DNA from: Spirochaetota bacterium
GTDB taxonomy: Bacteria; Spirochaetota; UBA4802; JAFGJZ01
DNA: 64,000 nt
Direction of reading: 5' to 3'
Assembly (NCBI GenBank): GCA_027858855.1
Contig: JAQIBV010000021.1
Location: 66,816 to 130,815, forward strand
The translations under genes and the position numbers were made by a program. Below are positions 24,846 to 33,491 of the stretch, piece after piece; positions within the stretch are counted from its first letter, which is position 1; the number at the start of each line of letters is the position of its first letter. The notes under the pieces are model-generated. The model was not told where the DNA came from. It saw only the letters and a list, made by a program, of their open reading frames with translations, and made no database searches.

Positions 24846-26727
24846 ATTTCTCTTCTTTTTTATTAACATCTACTTTTGAAATATCAACACGTTTAATTCC
24901 CAGTGTTTTTTGCAAAGCCTTTACGGTTTTCGGGGTCTTCGGGTCATCCTTTCGTCCAAGAACAGCATAAATCTGTTGAGGTTTCCGTTTGCCCTTTACT
25001 GTAATTTTTCTCATTGCTTCAACTTTAAAGATATCCTTAACCAGTTGGTATGAGTTATCAGAGATTAGTATATCAGTACCGAAAGCCTTGTTCAGTCCCT
25101 CGACTCTTGATGCAAGGTTTACAGCATCACCAATAACGGTATACTCCATCCGGTCATGAGAACCAATTTGCCCAGCAATTACCGGTCCAGTATTTATTCC
25201 GCATCCGATCCTGATGATCGGTTTTTTAGGACCACCACGTTTTTTGTTAAACTTTATCAAAGCTTGACGCATCATCAGCGCCCCGTCTATTGCATTTTCT
25301 GTATCATTTCCATGTGAAACCGGGGTTCCCCATACCGCCATGACGGCATCACCAATGAACTTATCCACAACACCATGTGTTTTACTAACACAGTTGACCA
25401 TCTCTGTCATGTACTCATTCAGAAATTCGACAACCTCTTCCGGTTCAAGCTCTTCAGAAATTGCTGTAAAAGATCGGATATCAGAAAAGAAGATAGCGGC
25501 AGATTTACGCTCTCCCCCCAGCTTCAGCTCTCCCTTCATAGCCAGTTCAGCTATCTCTTTGTTAACAAATTTACCGAAAGCCTCTTTCATCTTTTCTCGC
25601 TCTTCAAGTCCTTTTCCCATTTCGACGAACGATTCAGTAAGATCCCCTATTTCGTCATTAGAAGCCGGTTTTATCTTCAACCGATATATTCCTGAACTGA
25701 TTTTTCTTGAAGATTCTACAAGCCGCTTAATAGGGTTAGTCAAAGTTTTAGAAAAGATGTAGACCACCATCATTGTAATCATCAAAAGAATTATAGTTAT
25801 ATAAATATTTCTTTTTTTCAGAATCCTAACAGCTTCAAGAGCAGTCTCGCGATCAACAGTGCTGATTATACCAACGCCGGCAAAATCGGTACGATAAAAA
25901 GAACCTATCTGATCAACTCCCTTCTCATCATTATATGTAATCTGCCCATTATTCAATGATCCAGTCAAAAGCTCTTTTACAATTTCATTTGAGGAGTAGT
26001 CAATACTGCTGACAAGCAGTGAGTTATCAGGATGGGCGATCAACTCTCCGTTTCCATTAACAATGTAGGTCATGTATTCGTTATAAGACTGAACAGCCTC
26101 CAGAAAGACGTTCATGGAAAAATATACAACGAGGATTTGAGAGGAGGAATCTTCTTTTTCAAAAACCACGGGAAAGCTTAGTGCGAGTACCGGGTACTCA
26201 AAAGGCAGTGACGAGTTATAAATTGAAGCAACGCCATTAAATGCCGGTTCAAACCTTTTGTTTTCAGAAAGAACAATATCACGAAAATTAAAAACACCAA
26301 GCTCTATGCGTTCAATTAACGCATCATTACGGTAATCCTTAATTACTGATACACCTGCATCCCTCTTTTTCACTAGTGCAATATAGAAAATACTCTCTTC
26401 ATTATCAAGAAGATGGCGCCGGTAAAGACCCATAGACCCTGCAGGAGAGAGAGTTTCCTCATCAGAGCCTCCCGGCAAATGGCTACCGAAAGAACTTAAC
26501 GCAATATAGTTAGCACGGTTTATTAAACTATTCAAATCAGTTTTGACTTTCATCCCAACAACCTGCGATTTATCGCTGGTCACCTCTTGAATTCGCACAA
26601 CAGAGTCACCTTCAAAGAAATAAGTTGTGATATAGGTTAAACCAGTAAGCGAGAGAGCCAGTATCAGCGAAATCATCAAAATCATTTTAAAACCGATTGT
26701 AAAACGTCTGCCTTTCTGTTTTTTCAT
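24826..26727 (-). CDS. Cache-HAMP adenylate/guanylate cyclase (class III)
   Basis: A 633-residue membrane signalling enzyme. Order: transmembrane segment, double-Cache-like periplasmic domain (residues about 40-310), second transmembrane segment (ITIILLMITMMVVYIF), HAMP (TNPIKRLVESSRKISSGIYR) and a class III cyclase domain. Catalytic features are FFSDIRSFT (metal Asp), the second metal Asp in DKFIGDAVMAVWG, and YTVIGDAVNLASRVE. The Lys before FIGDAV and the Asp in IGDAVN are the residues usual for ATP, so it should make cAMP. I chose ATG 26727 with AGGG upstream; two earlier in-frame ATGs lack ribosome sites. It is first in the cyclase-FecR-barrel-propeller cluster. Confidence 0.88.
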   Translation of the reverse strand: MKKQKGRRFTIGFKMILMISLILALSLTGLTYITTYFFEGDSVVRIQEVTSDKSQVVGMKVKTDLNSLINRANYIALSSFGSHLPGGSDEETLSPAGSMGLYRRHLLDNEESIFYIALVKKRDAGVSVIKDYRNDALIERIELGVFNFRDIVLSENKRFEPAFNGVASIYNSSLPFEYPVLALSFPVVFEKEDSSSQILVVYFSMNVFLEAVQSYNEYMTYIVNGNGELIAHPDNSLLVSSIDYSSNEIVKELLTGSLNNGQITYNDEKGVDQIGSFYRTDFAGVGIISTVDRETALEAVRILKKRNIYITIILLMITMMVVYIFSKTLTNPIKRLVESSRKISSGIYRLKIKPASNDEIGDLTESFVEMGKGLEEREKMKEAFGKFVNKEIAELAMKGELKLGGERKSAAIFFSDIRSFTAISEELEPEEVVEFLNEYMTEMVNCVSKTHGVVDKFIGDAVMAVWGTPVSHGNDTENAIDGALMMRQALIKFNKKRGGPKKPIIRIGCGINTGPVIAGQIGSHDRMEYTVIGDAVNLASRVEGLNKAFGTDILISDNSYQLVKDIFKVEAMRKITVKGKRKPQQIYAVLGRKDDPKTPKTVKALQKTLGIKRVDISKVDVNKKEEKYEIKKK

Positions 26728-26915
26728 AATTACCCTATTTTTAAGTCTTTTCATTAAAATACGAAATAACCATAAGAACAACTAAACATATTTAATATAG
26801 TTTAAGAACCACTCTGCTTATATAAATATCTTGTTACGTATCACAAATTTAAAAACAGTAAACTCTTTTTTTTATGAACCACCATTTATTCCGATTTTTG
26901 TTGACAAAACACAAA

Positions 26916-26959
26916 TCAGCACACCATCCTTTACTGACCACTAAAGGATGGTGTGCTGA
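26916..26959 (+). repeat. Perfect 18-bp hairpin covering the ribosome site of the MORN lipoprotein
   Basis: Arms 26916-26933 and 26942-26959 are exact complements of 18 bases around an 8-base loop (CTGACCAC). The right arm contains AAAGGATGG, the only Shine-Dalgarno-like stretch before the ATG at 26961, which begins one base after the hairpin. No T-run follows. A transcript starting upstream would have its ribosome site locked in the stem. Confidence 0.75.
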
Positions 26960-26960
26960 A

Positions 26961-27587
26961 ATGAAACGAACTGTTTGTAAAAACCTCTTAGCATTTATGC
27001 TTATACTATTTTCCAGCTGCTCTTCAACTCCCGAAAGAAAAATAACAGAAAAAAGAACTGATTCTGAAACAGGTAGCACTACACTTGCTGACGGTGCTGT
27101 CTACGAAGGTTCTCTTTCTGAAGGAAAACTATCAGGGCATGCACGAATATCCTGGAGTGACGGCGCTATTTTTGAAGGTGAATTTTTAGATAACCAGAGA
27201 AACGGATCCGGAACAATGAACTACCCAGATGGGTCAGCTTATACAGGCGACTACGTTAATGACCTTCGCGAAGGCGATGGAACCTATATCTGGTTTAATG
27301 GCGATAAATACAGTGGAGAATGGAGAGCAGGCTCTATTGAAGGTGTCGGCACATATCACTGGACAAATGGAGACAGCTACACCGGTTCATGGAGAGACAG
27401 TAATTTTCACGGGGAGGGCGAATATCACTGGAAAGATGGAACAACATTAACCGGCACTTTTAATAATGGCTTTTTTTCAAGTTCAATCGAAGGTTCAATG
27501 TCCAGAAATTTTTCACAACCCGATTTGCTGGAGAACAGAGAAGAACTTCATAAAATTGCCAGCATTGAAAGTGTTATCTTAAAATAG
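26961..27587 (+). CDS. MORN-repeat lipoprotein
   Basis: A 208-residue lipoprotein (MKRTVCKNLLAFMLILFSSC; lipobox FSSC). After a short linker there are about six MORN repeats of roughly 23 residues, each with the pattern Y-x-G-x-(W/Y)-x-x-G-x-x-x-G-x-G: examples are YEGSLSEGKLSGHARISW, FEGEFLDNQRNGSGTM, YTGDYVNDLREGDGTYIW, YSGEWRAGSIEGVGTYHW and YTGSWRDSNFHGEGEYHW. MORN repeats form beta sheets used for scaffolding or membrane contact. I chose ATG 26961 for the clean signal peptide; a longer in-frame start at 26874 would place charged, hairpin-encoded residues in front. Expression may be limited by the hairpin over its ribosome site. Confidence 0.82.
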   Translation: MKRTVCKNLLAFMLILFSSCSSTPERKITEKRTDSETGSTTLADGAVYEGSLSEGKLSGHARISWSDGAIFEGEFLDNQRNGSGTMNYPDGSAYTGDYVNDLREGDGTYIWFNGDKYSGEWRAGSIEGVGTYHWTNGDSYTGSWRDSNFHGEGEYHWKDGTTLTGTFNNGFFSSSIEGSMSRNFSQPDLLENREELHKIASIESVILK

Positions 27588-27888
27588 AAGCATTTATAAA
27601 GTATTGTTTTAACATTGTAAAGCTTTGTGAAAACATTAGTATATTATAGAATTACAACATTAATGTCACAAACAATGAGGCTTCTGCTGCTGATAAGTAT
27701 TAGAACCTTTAATACTATCTATTATCAGCCTTAACAAAATCTGTTTCATAAATTAAAAATTAGTAGATATATAACAAAGATTTTGATAAAAGTCACAACG
27801 ATATGGATCGTTGGCCTAATTAAGATCATCACCGATTTTATTCTTTTATTGCAGAGAATTAATCAAATATGATCTGGGAGTATTTTCA
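27588..27888. other. 301-bp AT-rich intergenic region with two small dyads
   Basis: No credible gene. It holds a bulged hairpin at 27689-27729: GCTGATAA plus GTATTA pair with TAATAC plus TTATCAGC, leaving a six-base bulge. An inverted repeat CAACGAT-ATGG-ATCGTTG (about 27797-27814) lies about 75 bases upstream of the acetyltransferase gene. The first could be a structured RNA end of the MORN transcript, the second an operator. Confidence 0.4.
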
Positions 27889-28347
27889 ATGAACACTATA
27901 GCCATACGGAAAGCAGAAGCTAAAGATAGTGCGGCTTTATGCAGGCTTTTGCAACAGCTGTTTGCTCTTGAAAGAGATTTCACCTACAACTCTTCTATTC
28001 AGGAGAAGGGAATAGCAATGCTGTTACAATCTGAAAATGCAATTGCCCTGGTCGCAGAAGAGAGCGAAACCAGAAAGCTGGTCGCCATGTGTACAATTCA
28101 AGAGTATGTTTCTACCGCACAGGGAAGCAAGGCTGGTATCATTGAAGATGTAGTTGTTTCATCTGAATACCGAGGGCACGGTATTGGCTCAGAACTGATG
28201 AAAGAGCTGGTAAAAATAGCTAAAGAAAAAAACTACTCTCGCTTACAACTTGCCGTAGATAATAACAACACAAAGGCTCAACATTTTTATAAAAAGCATG
28301 GCTGGAACCAAACCAACCTCTCGGCATGGTTTTTAACCTCTCCCTGA
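27889..28347 (+). CDS. GNAT-family N-acetyltransferase
   Basis: A 152-residue GCN5-related acetyltransferase. It shows the opening IRKAEAKDSAALCRLLQQLF, the central strand SKAGIIEDVVVSSEYRGHGIG with the acetyl-CoA loop (RGHGIGSELM), and the C-terminal LQLAVDNNNTKAQHFYKKHG. These give motifs A and B of the fold. The acceptor substrate cannot be deduced; relatives modify amines of small molecules, peptides or proteins. GGGAG is well placed before the ATG. It is a single-gene unit. Confidence 0.9.
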   Translation: MNTIAIRKAEAKDSAALCRLLQQLFALERDFTYNSSIQEKGIAMLLQSENAIALVAEESETRKLVAMCTIQEYVSTAQGSKAGIIEDVVVSSEYRGHGIGSELMKELVKIAKEKNYSRLQLAVDNNNTKAQHFYKKHGWNQTNLSAWFLTSP

Positions 28348-28459
28348 TTCATGGACCGGTTAACTGAATTATTATAACCCGTAAAAGACTCATTAAAGTC
28401 ACTAGACGTTTAACAGAGTTTTTTACACAATTATTACAGGAAATATTAATCATCTTCCT

Positions 28460-28594
28460 CTATTTACCGTCAACAGCCTCGTGACATACATCATCTTCGT
28501 CGTTGGGACGTTGCGCTTCCGGGTTGTTCGGCTTACGACATTCGTCCATATCCATCTCTTTTTTTTCTGTGTCTTTTTTTAACTTATCACTCAT
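28460..28594 (-). CDS. 44-residue acidic small protein with strong ribosome site and promoter
   Basis: A short frame reading MSDKLKKDTEKKEMDMDECR and then KPNNPEAQRPNDEDDVCH to a TAG stop. It is hydrophilic and has two Cys residues. Support comes from signals rather than homology: AAGGAG lies seven bases upstream of the ATG, and a near-consensus promoter (TTGACA, 16-base spacer, TATATT; minus strand 28647-28620) sits just before it. No family was recognised. It follows the decayed dehydrogenase but has its own promoter. Confidence 0.6.
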   Translation of the reverse strand: MSDKLKKDTEKKEMDMDECRKPNNPEAQRPNDEDDVCHEAVDGK

Positions 28595-28619
28595 AGTATA
28601 CTCCTTTTATTCTGCATGA

Positions 28620-28647
28620 AATATAACGGTTTTTTTTGCTTTGTCAA
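28620..28647 (-). promoter_or_regulatory. Sigma-70-type promoter for the 44-residue protein
   Basis: On the minus strand TTGACA (28647-28642) and TATATT (28625-28620) are 16 bases apart, followed by the ATG about 25 bases downstream. This is one of the best promoter matches in the window. Confidence 0.6.
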
Positions 28648-28668
28648 CATAAATTAGGATCGTTTCGT

Positions 28669-29117
28669 TTATACGCATAGAACCACATTCCCTTTTTTAT
28701 GTCCTGTCTCCACATAGTTATGTGCTTCTACTATATCATCCATTGAATACCTTTTATCAATAACCGTTTTTAATTTGTTATTCATTATCATTTCTGAAAG
28801 GAATTGCAAATTTGCTATTTTGTCTTTTGCTAGTTTTATTCCAGCTGCAACAAAAAAGGCTCTTTTGCCTTTTTCTTTCGACTGAAATAAACTTTTGACT
28901 AATATAGTAAAACACCTCCTGGAATTGGGTGTTTTAGCTTCATTAGACCAGTAAATAGCCTCGAAATGAAGGGCTCACCTTTTCTAAAAACCGGGTCGGG
29001 ATTATTAACAGCTGTAGCGTGAATTTTAATCAGAACTTCATTTTCCTTAGGTGTTGGTACCTCTTTGACCTGAAGAACCCCCGAACCTCCATATTTTGTT
29101 ACGACAACCGCTTTCAT
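28669..29117 (-). pseudogene. Zinc-type alcohol dehydrogenase/quinone oxidoreductase, internally deleted remnant
   Basis: The upstream part (29117 to about 28915) encodes the N-terminus of an MDR-family NAD(P)-dependent dehydrogenase: MKAVVVTKYGGSGVLQVKEV, then IHATAVNNPDPVFRKGEP. It runs into a stop at 28899. Directly downstream, in another frame, is the matching C-terminus: FFVAAGIKLAKDKIANLQFL, then RYSMDDIVEAHNYVETGHKK, then GNVVLCV and TAA. Relatives are about 310-340 residues, so roughly 180-200 central residues, including the NADPH-binding Rossmann part, are missing. This is a deletion remnant and cannot encode a working enzyme. Confidence 0.8.
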
Positions 29118-29275
29118 ATTTTTCTCGTTCCACTGATATCGGCCTGTTTAAAACTTAATTTGTAAGTAATGGATTTTCAGCAATAACTATCGTAATCCCA
29201 GATGTTATGATAACCAGCATCATCTATTACTCAACCCTTTGGAATTTTTCTGAAAATTATGGTCTTCGGTACTAA

Positions 29276-29734
29276 CTAAAAATAATTTTCCATTAGATGA
29301 TTAACCCAATCAGGAATTATTGAATTTTTTATCATATCATATTGCGGATAATATGGTTTTATATCAAGGATAGGAGTTCCGTTTATTGCATCCAAGCCCT
29401 TAACCTCAAGAAAGTCTTCACCAGCGCTAACTATTTTAACAGCAGTAATTCCAATAGGATTAGGTCTGTTTTTTCCTCGTTGCGAAAATATGCCAAGAAG
29501 AGGCATAGAATCCAAATTTCGAGGCCTACGCTGTAAATGTTTGTTTCTATCATATTTTGCTTCATGCAGATAAGTAACAATTATTGCGTGCGAAAAGTCT
29601 TCAATACCTAAAAGCGAATATTTATACTCTTCAATTAAAACTATTTTCGAAATAACCTCTCCCCAATTTTCATCTCTGCGAGTTATTATAGGTGAAGAGA
29701 CTTCACCTATTGCATGCAGTTTGATTTCTTTCAT
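29276..29734 (-). CDS. trmO: tRNA m6t6A37 methyltransferase TrmO-like (YaeB/TsaA family)
   Basis: A 152-residue member of the YaeB/TrmO family, which methylates N6-threonylcarbamoyladenosine 37 in certain tRNAs using SAM. The family beta-barrel motifs are present: AIGEVSSPI near the start, IEDFSHAIIVTYLHEA, the SAM-site segment LLGIFSQRGKNRPNPIGITA, VKGLDAINGTPILDIKPYYP at the core. It is close to the minimal single-domain form and lacks the C-terminal extension of E. coli TrmO. I chose ATG 29734 because AAGGAG is well spaced; a GTG at 29752 is in frame but upstream of that site. Confidence 0.85.
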   Translation of the reverse strand: MKEIKLHAIGEVSSPIITRRDENWGEVISKIVLIEEYKYSLLGIEDFSHAIIVTYLHEAKYDRNKHLQRRPRNLDSMPLLGIFSQRGKNRPNPIGITAVKIVSAGEDFLEVKGLDAINGTPILDIKPYYPQYDMIKNSIIPDWVNHLMENYF

Positions 29735-29944
29735 TTTTCTCTCCTTATTCACTTATCTTTCGATTCCAATTTTTTTCTATGATTAGGCAAATATTGCGAA
29801 AACGTAAATATGTTCTTCTACGCTTGTATTACTAACTCAATATTCTGGATTTTTTTGCAAAGGGAGGGTTCAGACAGCTTCTGGATAAATCATTTCAATA
29901 AGCAAATACCTGTCGAAGTCAAGTATGTCTGAGCAACAATTTAA

Positions 29945-32701
29945 TCAATTACCACTAACCGACTTATTCAAATAAAATTTTAGAGAGGTGAGAAGTTCAC
30001 GGCTGTTAATTGGTTTGGTAATATAATCATCAAAATGAGATTGTAGGGCCTGAGTCCTTTCATCCTGCATTGCGTAAGCGCTTTGTGCAATAATTGGCAG
30101 GTTTTTTCTAAACTGTTTTATTCTGCTACTGGCGGTAAAGCCATCAATATCGGGTAGTTTTATGTCCATTAAAACCAGATCTATCTCTTCATCTTCTTTA
30201 CATATTTGCACCGCTTCATTTCCCGATGCTGTTCTGATATGCAATAACTCTTCTCTGTCCAAAATCATCTTTAAATATAAGTAGTTGATCTCCTCATCTT
30301 CAACTATTAGAATTTTGGTGCTTTCGGGAAAAACATAGGTAACTCCTTCCTCTGTTTTTTTCACTAGCTCTGTTTCTGATATTTCACCTTTTTTGAATGG
30401 AATTGTACATGTAAACGAAGTTCCCTTATCAACAGTAGATTCAAAAACAAGATTACCACCCATCAGTTCAGCATATGCTTTCGATATAGAAAGCCCAAGA
30501 CCCGTTCCTCCGATATTGGTATGCTGCTGATTATCCGCCTGTATAAAACGGTTAAAAATTGTAGATTTATCAGAATCCGGAATACCAACTCCGGTATCTG
30601 TAACAGAAAAACTGATTATCTGATCTTTAATAAAGTATGAGATTTTTATTAATCCTTCAGATGTATATTTAATCGAGTTGGTAATCAGGTTATCAAGAAT
30701 TTGATGAAGTTTCGTACGATCAGCAATGATCGTTATGGTCTCTTTAGGACCTTCTACCTGCAAATGAATTCCCTTGTTTTTACAGAGTGGTTCATAAAAG
30801 GCATAGAGTTCATCAACCACATCGTTTACATTAAAAGTCGAGTTCGAAAGAGCTGTCTGGTTTGTCTCAATTTTTGAGATATCAATTATATCATTAACAA
30901 TACGAAGCAGGTGTTGTGAACTCCTGTTTATAATATCTACAATATTATTACGACGCTTTGGCGACAATTTCTCATCTTTCAGAATTTGTGAAAAGCCAAC
31001 AATACCATTCATTGGTGTACGTATTTCATGGGACATGTTAGCCAGAAAAGCCGACTTTAGTCGATCACTCTGTTCTGCGCGATTTTTAGCTTCTATTAGT
31101 TCTTTCTCGTAATTTTTCTGCTGAGTGAGATCGCGGCAGAGAGTTAAAGAGGCGACCTTGCCTTTGTAGACATACATTTTAATCTGAAAAAGAGCCAGAA
31201 AGGTTGTTCCATTTTTTTTTCGGGCAACTATTTCAAAGCTCTGCTCTTTTTCAGAAACAAAACACTCCCCGACACTGTCTCTCCACTCCGGGGCAACCAA
31301 ATGTCCTATAAAAGTACCTATAAACTCATCGTATGTATAATCAAAAAGTTCAGAAGCTCGATCATTAGCATCAAGACAGACTCCCTGCTCAGTTATAAAT
31401 ATCGCCTCTTCAGATGCGTTCGCGAGTAATCGATATCGATACTCGCTCTCTCGCAACATCGTTTCACTCTGTTTTTTCCCGGTTATATCCAGAACCTGAG
31501 CTACAGCATACAAAGGTTTTTTTCTGGTATCAAAGATCATCGCCATATTCAGTGTAATCCAGATTGGTTTTTTTCCTGCTTGAAAAAATTTGGTTTCAAG
31601 CTGATATCCAGATACATCACCGGAAGAAAGCTTGATAAAATTATCCTGAATATCCTTTCGCTCATTAATATGAATGTAACTATGAAAATCTGTATTTATT
31701 AGTTCAAATTTCGTATATCCTAATAACTGACAAAACGCCAGATTTACATCAAGCAATAATCCGTCGATGCTTAATATAGCAATTCCAACATTCGAGTTTA
31801 AAAAGGCTCCCTTAAAACGGGCTTCGCTTTCTATAAGCATCTCTTCAGTTTTCTTGCGAGAGGTGACGTTACGGCCATTGATAATAAGACCCCTACGTGA
31901 CCCATCACTGTTAAAAAGCGGCGTTTTAATAATTTCAAAAACCAGCATCTTTTCCGGATCATCGGGATCAGCTAACACCTCTTCCGATATTGTTGGAACG
32001 CCCTCATTCCATGTCTGCGAGTCAGACAGAGAATTTTGAAAATAGAAATTACAGAAAAATGGAGAGATCTGAGCAATCTGCTGATCGGTTTTCATTACAT
32101 AATCTACATCGCTTAATTGTAAATATTTTTCAGCAGCATCGTTTGTTAATCCCCATCGTCCTTCACTATCCTTGAAAGAAATTATATCAGGAGATGAGTT
32201 AAGAAGTGTTAACAGCTGCTCTTCCATGTCACGCAACTCTTTTTCGACAAAAACCTGTGCGGAGACATCTTCGACAGTAATAATTGCTCCTTCAATTATG
32301 TCATTCATATCAATAAGGGGCGTCACTTTACCACGGTAATGATTTTCTGTATTGTAAAGGGTAATGTCTATATCAAATGATTGAAGTGTTCCGGCTTCAA
32401 GAACTATACTTATTTTATTTTCTACGTCTTCTTTATAACGAGTGCTTACAAAGTCTGCAAACTTCTTACCAATAATGTCTTCAAGTTCATACTGGAAAAG
32501 TTTTTTGTTAGCGTAGGTAATAGCACCATCGATGTCTAAAAAGGCAATATTCAAAGAGGTATTTTGAGCCATCAATAACCAGCTTTTATGGTTAAACGAA
32601 GGCAAAGAAACTTCCGCGCCACTATGAACTGTTAGATTCAATTCACCTTTAAGACGGTTCACTTCATTCTGAAGTTCATCGTATGTAGGTTTTTTTATCA
32701 T
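29945..32701 (-). CDS. Multi-PAS hybrid sensor histidine kinase with C-terminal receiver
   Basis: A 918-residue cytoplasmic kinase without membrane segments. It has a short N-terminal coiled coil, four PAS domains (residues about 40-530; for example NSSPDIISFKDSEGRWGLTN and LSIDGLLLDVNLAFCQLLGY), HisKA with the phosphorylatable His558 in NMSHEIRTPMNGIVGF, HATPase_c with N box KLHQILDNLITNSIKY, G1 VTDTGVGIP and G2 GGTGLGLSISKAY, and a receiver with phospho-acceptor Asp846 in LVLMDIKLPDIDGF. A separate Hpt protein and output regulator would be needed. A tandem 8-bp repeat lies just upstream of its ribosome site, so expression may vary between cells. Confidence 0.93.
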   Translation of the reverse strand: MIKKPTYDELQNEVNRLKGELNLTVHSGAEVSLPSFNHKSWLLMAQNTSLNIAFLDIDGAITYANKKLFQYELEDIIGKKFADFVSTRYKEDVENKISIVLEAGTLQSFDIDITLYNTENHYRGKVTPLIDMNDIIEGAIITVEDVSAQVFVEKELRDMEEQLLTLLNSSPDIISFKDSEGRWGLTNDAAEKYLQLSDVDYVMKTDQQIAQISPFFCNFYFQNSLSDSQTWNEGVPTISEEVLADPDDPEKMLVFEIIKTPLFNSDGSRRGLIINGRNVTSRKKTEEMLIESEARFKGAFLNSNVGIAILSIDGLLLDVNLAFCQLLGYTKFELINTDFHSYIHINERKDIQDNFIKLSSGDVSGYQLETKFFQAGKKPIWITLNMAMIFDTRKKPLYAVAQVLDITGKKQSETMLRESEYRYRLLANASEEAIFITEQGVCLDANDRASELFDYTYDEFIGTFIGHLVAPEWRDSVGECFVSEKEQSFEIVARKKNGTTFLALFQIKMYVYKGKVASLTLCRDLTQQKNYEKELIEAKNRAEQSDRLKSAFLANMSHEIRTPMNGIVGFSQILKDEKLSPKRRNNIVDIINRSSQHLLRIVNDIIDISKIETNQTALSNSTFNVNDVVDELYAFYEPLCKNKGIHLQVEGPKETITIIADRTKLHQILDNLITNSIKYTSEGLIKISYFIKDQIISFSVTDTGVGIPDSDKSTIFNRFIQADNQQHTNIGGTGLGLSISKAYAELMGGNLVFESTVDKGTSFTCTIPFKKGEISETELVKKTEEGVTYVFPESTKILIVEDEEINYLYLKMILDREELLHIRTASGNEAVQICKEDEEIDLVLMDIKLPDIDGFTASSRIKQFRKNLPIIAQSAYAMQDERTQALQSHFDDYITKPINSRELLTSLKFYLNKSVSGN

Positions 32702-32715
32702 TATATTCCCTATAA

Positions 32716-32750
32716 CCTATTATCCTATTATCCTATTATCCTATTATCCT
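32716..32750. repeat. Tandem 8-bp simple sequence repeat upstream of the hybrid kinase
   Basis: Four exact copies of CCTATTAT (32716-32747) plus CCT. On the coding strand this reads AGG followed by four ATAATAGG units, ending 15 bases before the kinase ATG; the presumed ribosome site AGGG sits between repeat and ATG. Each unit offers an AGG and a TAATAG -10-like stretch, so a change of copy number would alter spacing of promoter or ribosome elements. Confidence 0.8.
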
Positions 32751-32798
32751 TTTCGATAAGTTAATGCTTATGATTTGATTATCAAAAGCTACCGATAA

Positions 32799-33491
32799 TT
32801 AGATCTTTAGCAATTCATGCAAGTGTGCCTGTATCTCTTCTGATCCGGGCATTAGTGACAATGCCTTTTTCAGATACTTAGAAGATAGACCGGTTTCTCC
32901 AATTTTTGCGTATATATATCCTGCAGTATCACAATAGGCCGGATTTTCAGGATTTTTCGTAATACAATAGCGGGCGGAGGTAAGTGCACGATTAAGATCC
33001 TGACCTGCTAAAGCAGAAAGATAGGCGAATGAATTATGAGCATTAAGATTTTGTTTATCTATAGTTAAAATAGTCCTGTAAGTTTTTATAGCCTTTTCAG
33101 TCTTCCCGATTTTTTCATAATAGTACCCCAGAAGTGAAAGAGCAGTTACATTATTCGGCGCAAGTTCAATTAATGAAATAAGGTGTTCTCCACACTGTTT
33201 ATATTTTCCTGAATTAAGATACGAATAACAGAGCATTATCTTAACATGTAAAATGTCTACAGTAGAGAAGGGCAGGCTTAAAATAGTAATCAGATTATTT
33301 TCGGCTTCGGTATTTTTTTTCTGTTTTAATAGAACAACCGCCAAATTATAAAGCAATTCCGGATTATGTTTATCAAGAACAATACCTTCCCTGAGGATCT
33401 CTTCTGCATTCCGGTAATCCCTACGAGATATCCTATTCAATGCATTCTGAAGAATATCGTTCAGTTGTTGATTTATACTCATATCTTTCAT
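32799..33491 (-). CDS. TPR-repeat protein
   Basis: A 230-residue helical protein with about five tetratricopeptide repeats: ISRRDYRNAEEILREGIVLD, NPELLYNLAVVLLKQKKNTE, VTALSLLGYYYEKIGKTEKA, NAHNSFAYLSALAGQDLNRA and PAYCDTAGYIYAKIGETGLS. It lacks a signal peptide or enzyme domain, so it is likely a cytoplasmic scaffold. Its start overlaps the surE stop by four bases (ATGA), indicating translational coupling with SurE. The hybrid kinase follows 97 bases downstream. Confidence 0.85.
   Translation of the reverse strand: MKDMSINQQLNDILQNALNRISRRDYRNAEEILREGIVLDKHNPELLYNLAVVLLKQKKNTEAENNLITILSLPFSTVDILHVKIMLCYSYLNSGKYKQCGEHLISLIELAPNNVTALSLLGYYYEKIGKTEKAIKTYRTILTIDKQNLNAHNSFAYLSALAGQDLNRALTSARYCITKNPENPAYCDTAGYIYAKIGETGLSSKYLKKALSLMPGSEEIQAHLHELLKI

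Noticed and set aside
25340-25762. 140-codon open frame opposite the cyclase gene
   Set aside because: It lies antisense over the conserved cyclase and HAMP domains and shows shadow-frame composition.
26874-26960. N-terminal extension of the MORN lipoprotein
   Set aside because: It would encode both arms of the hairpin as protein ahead of a complete lipoprotein signal and has no ribosome site.
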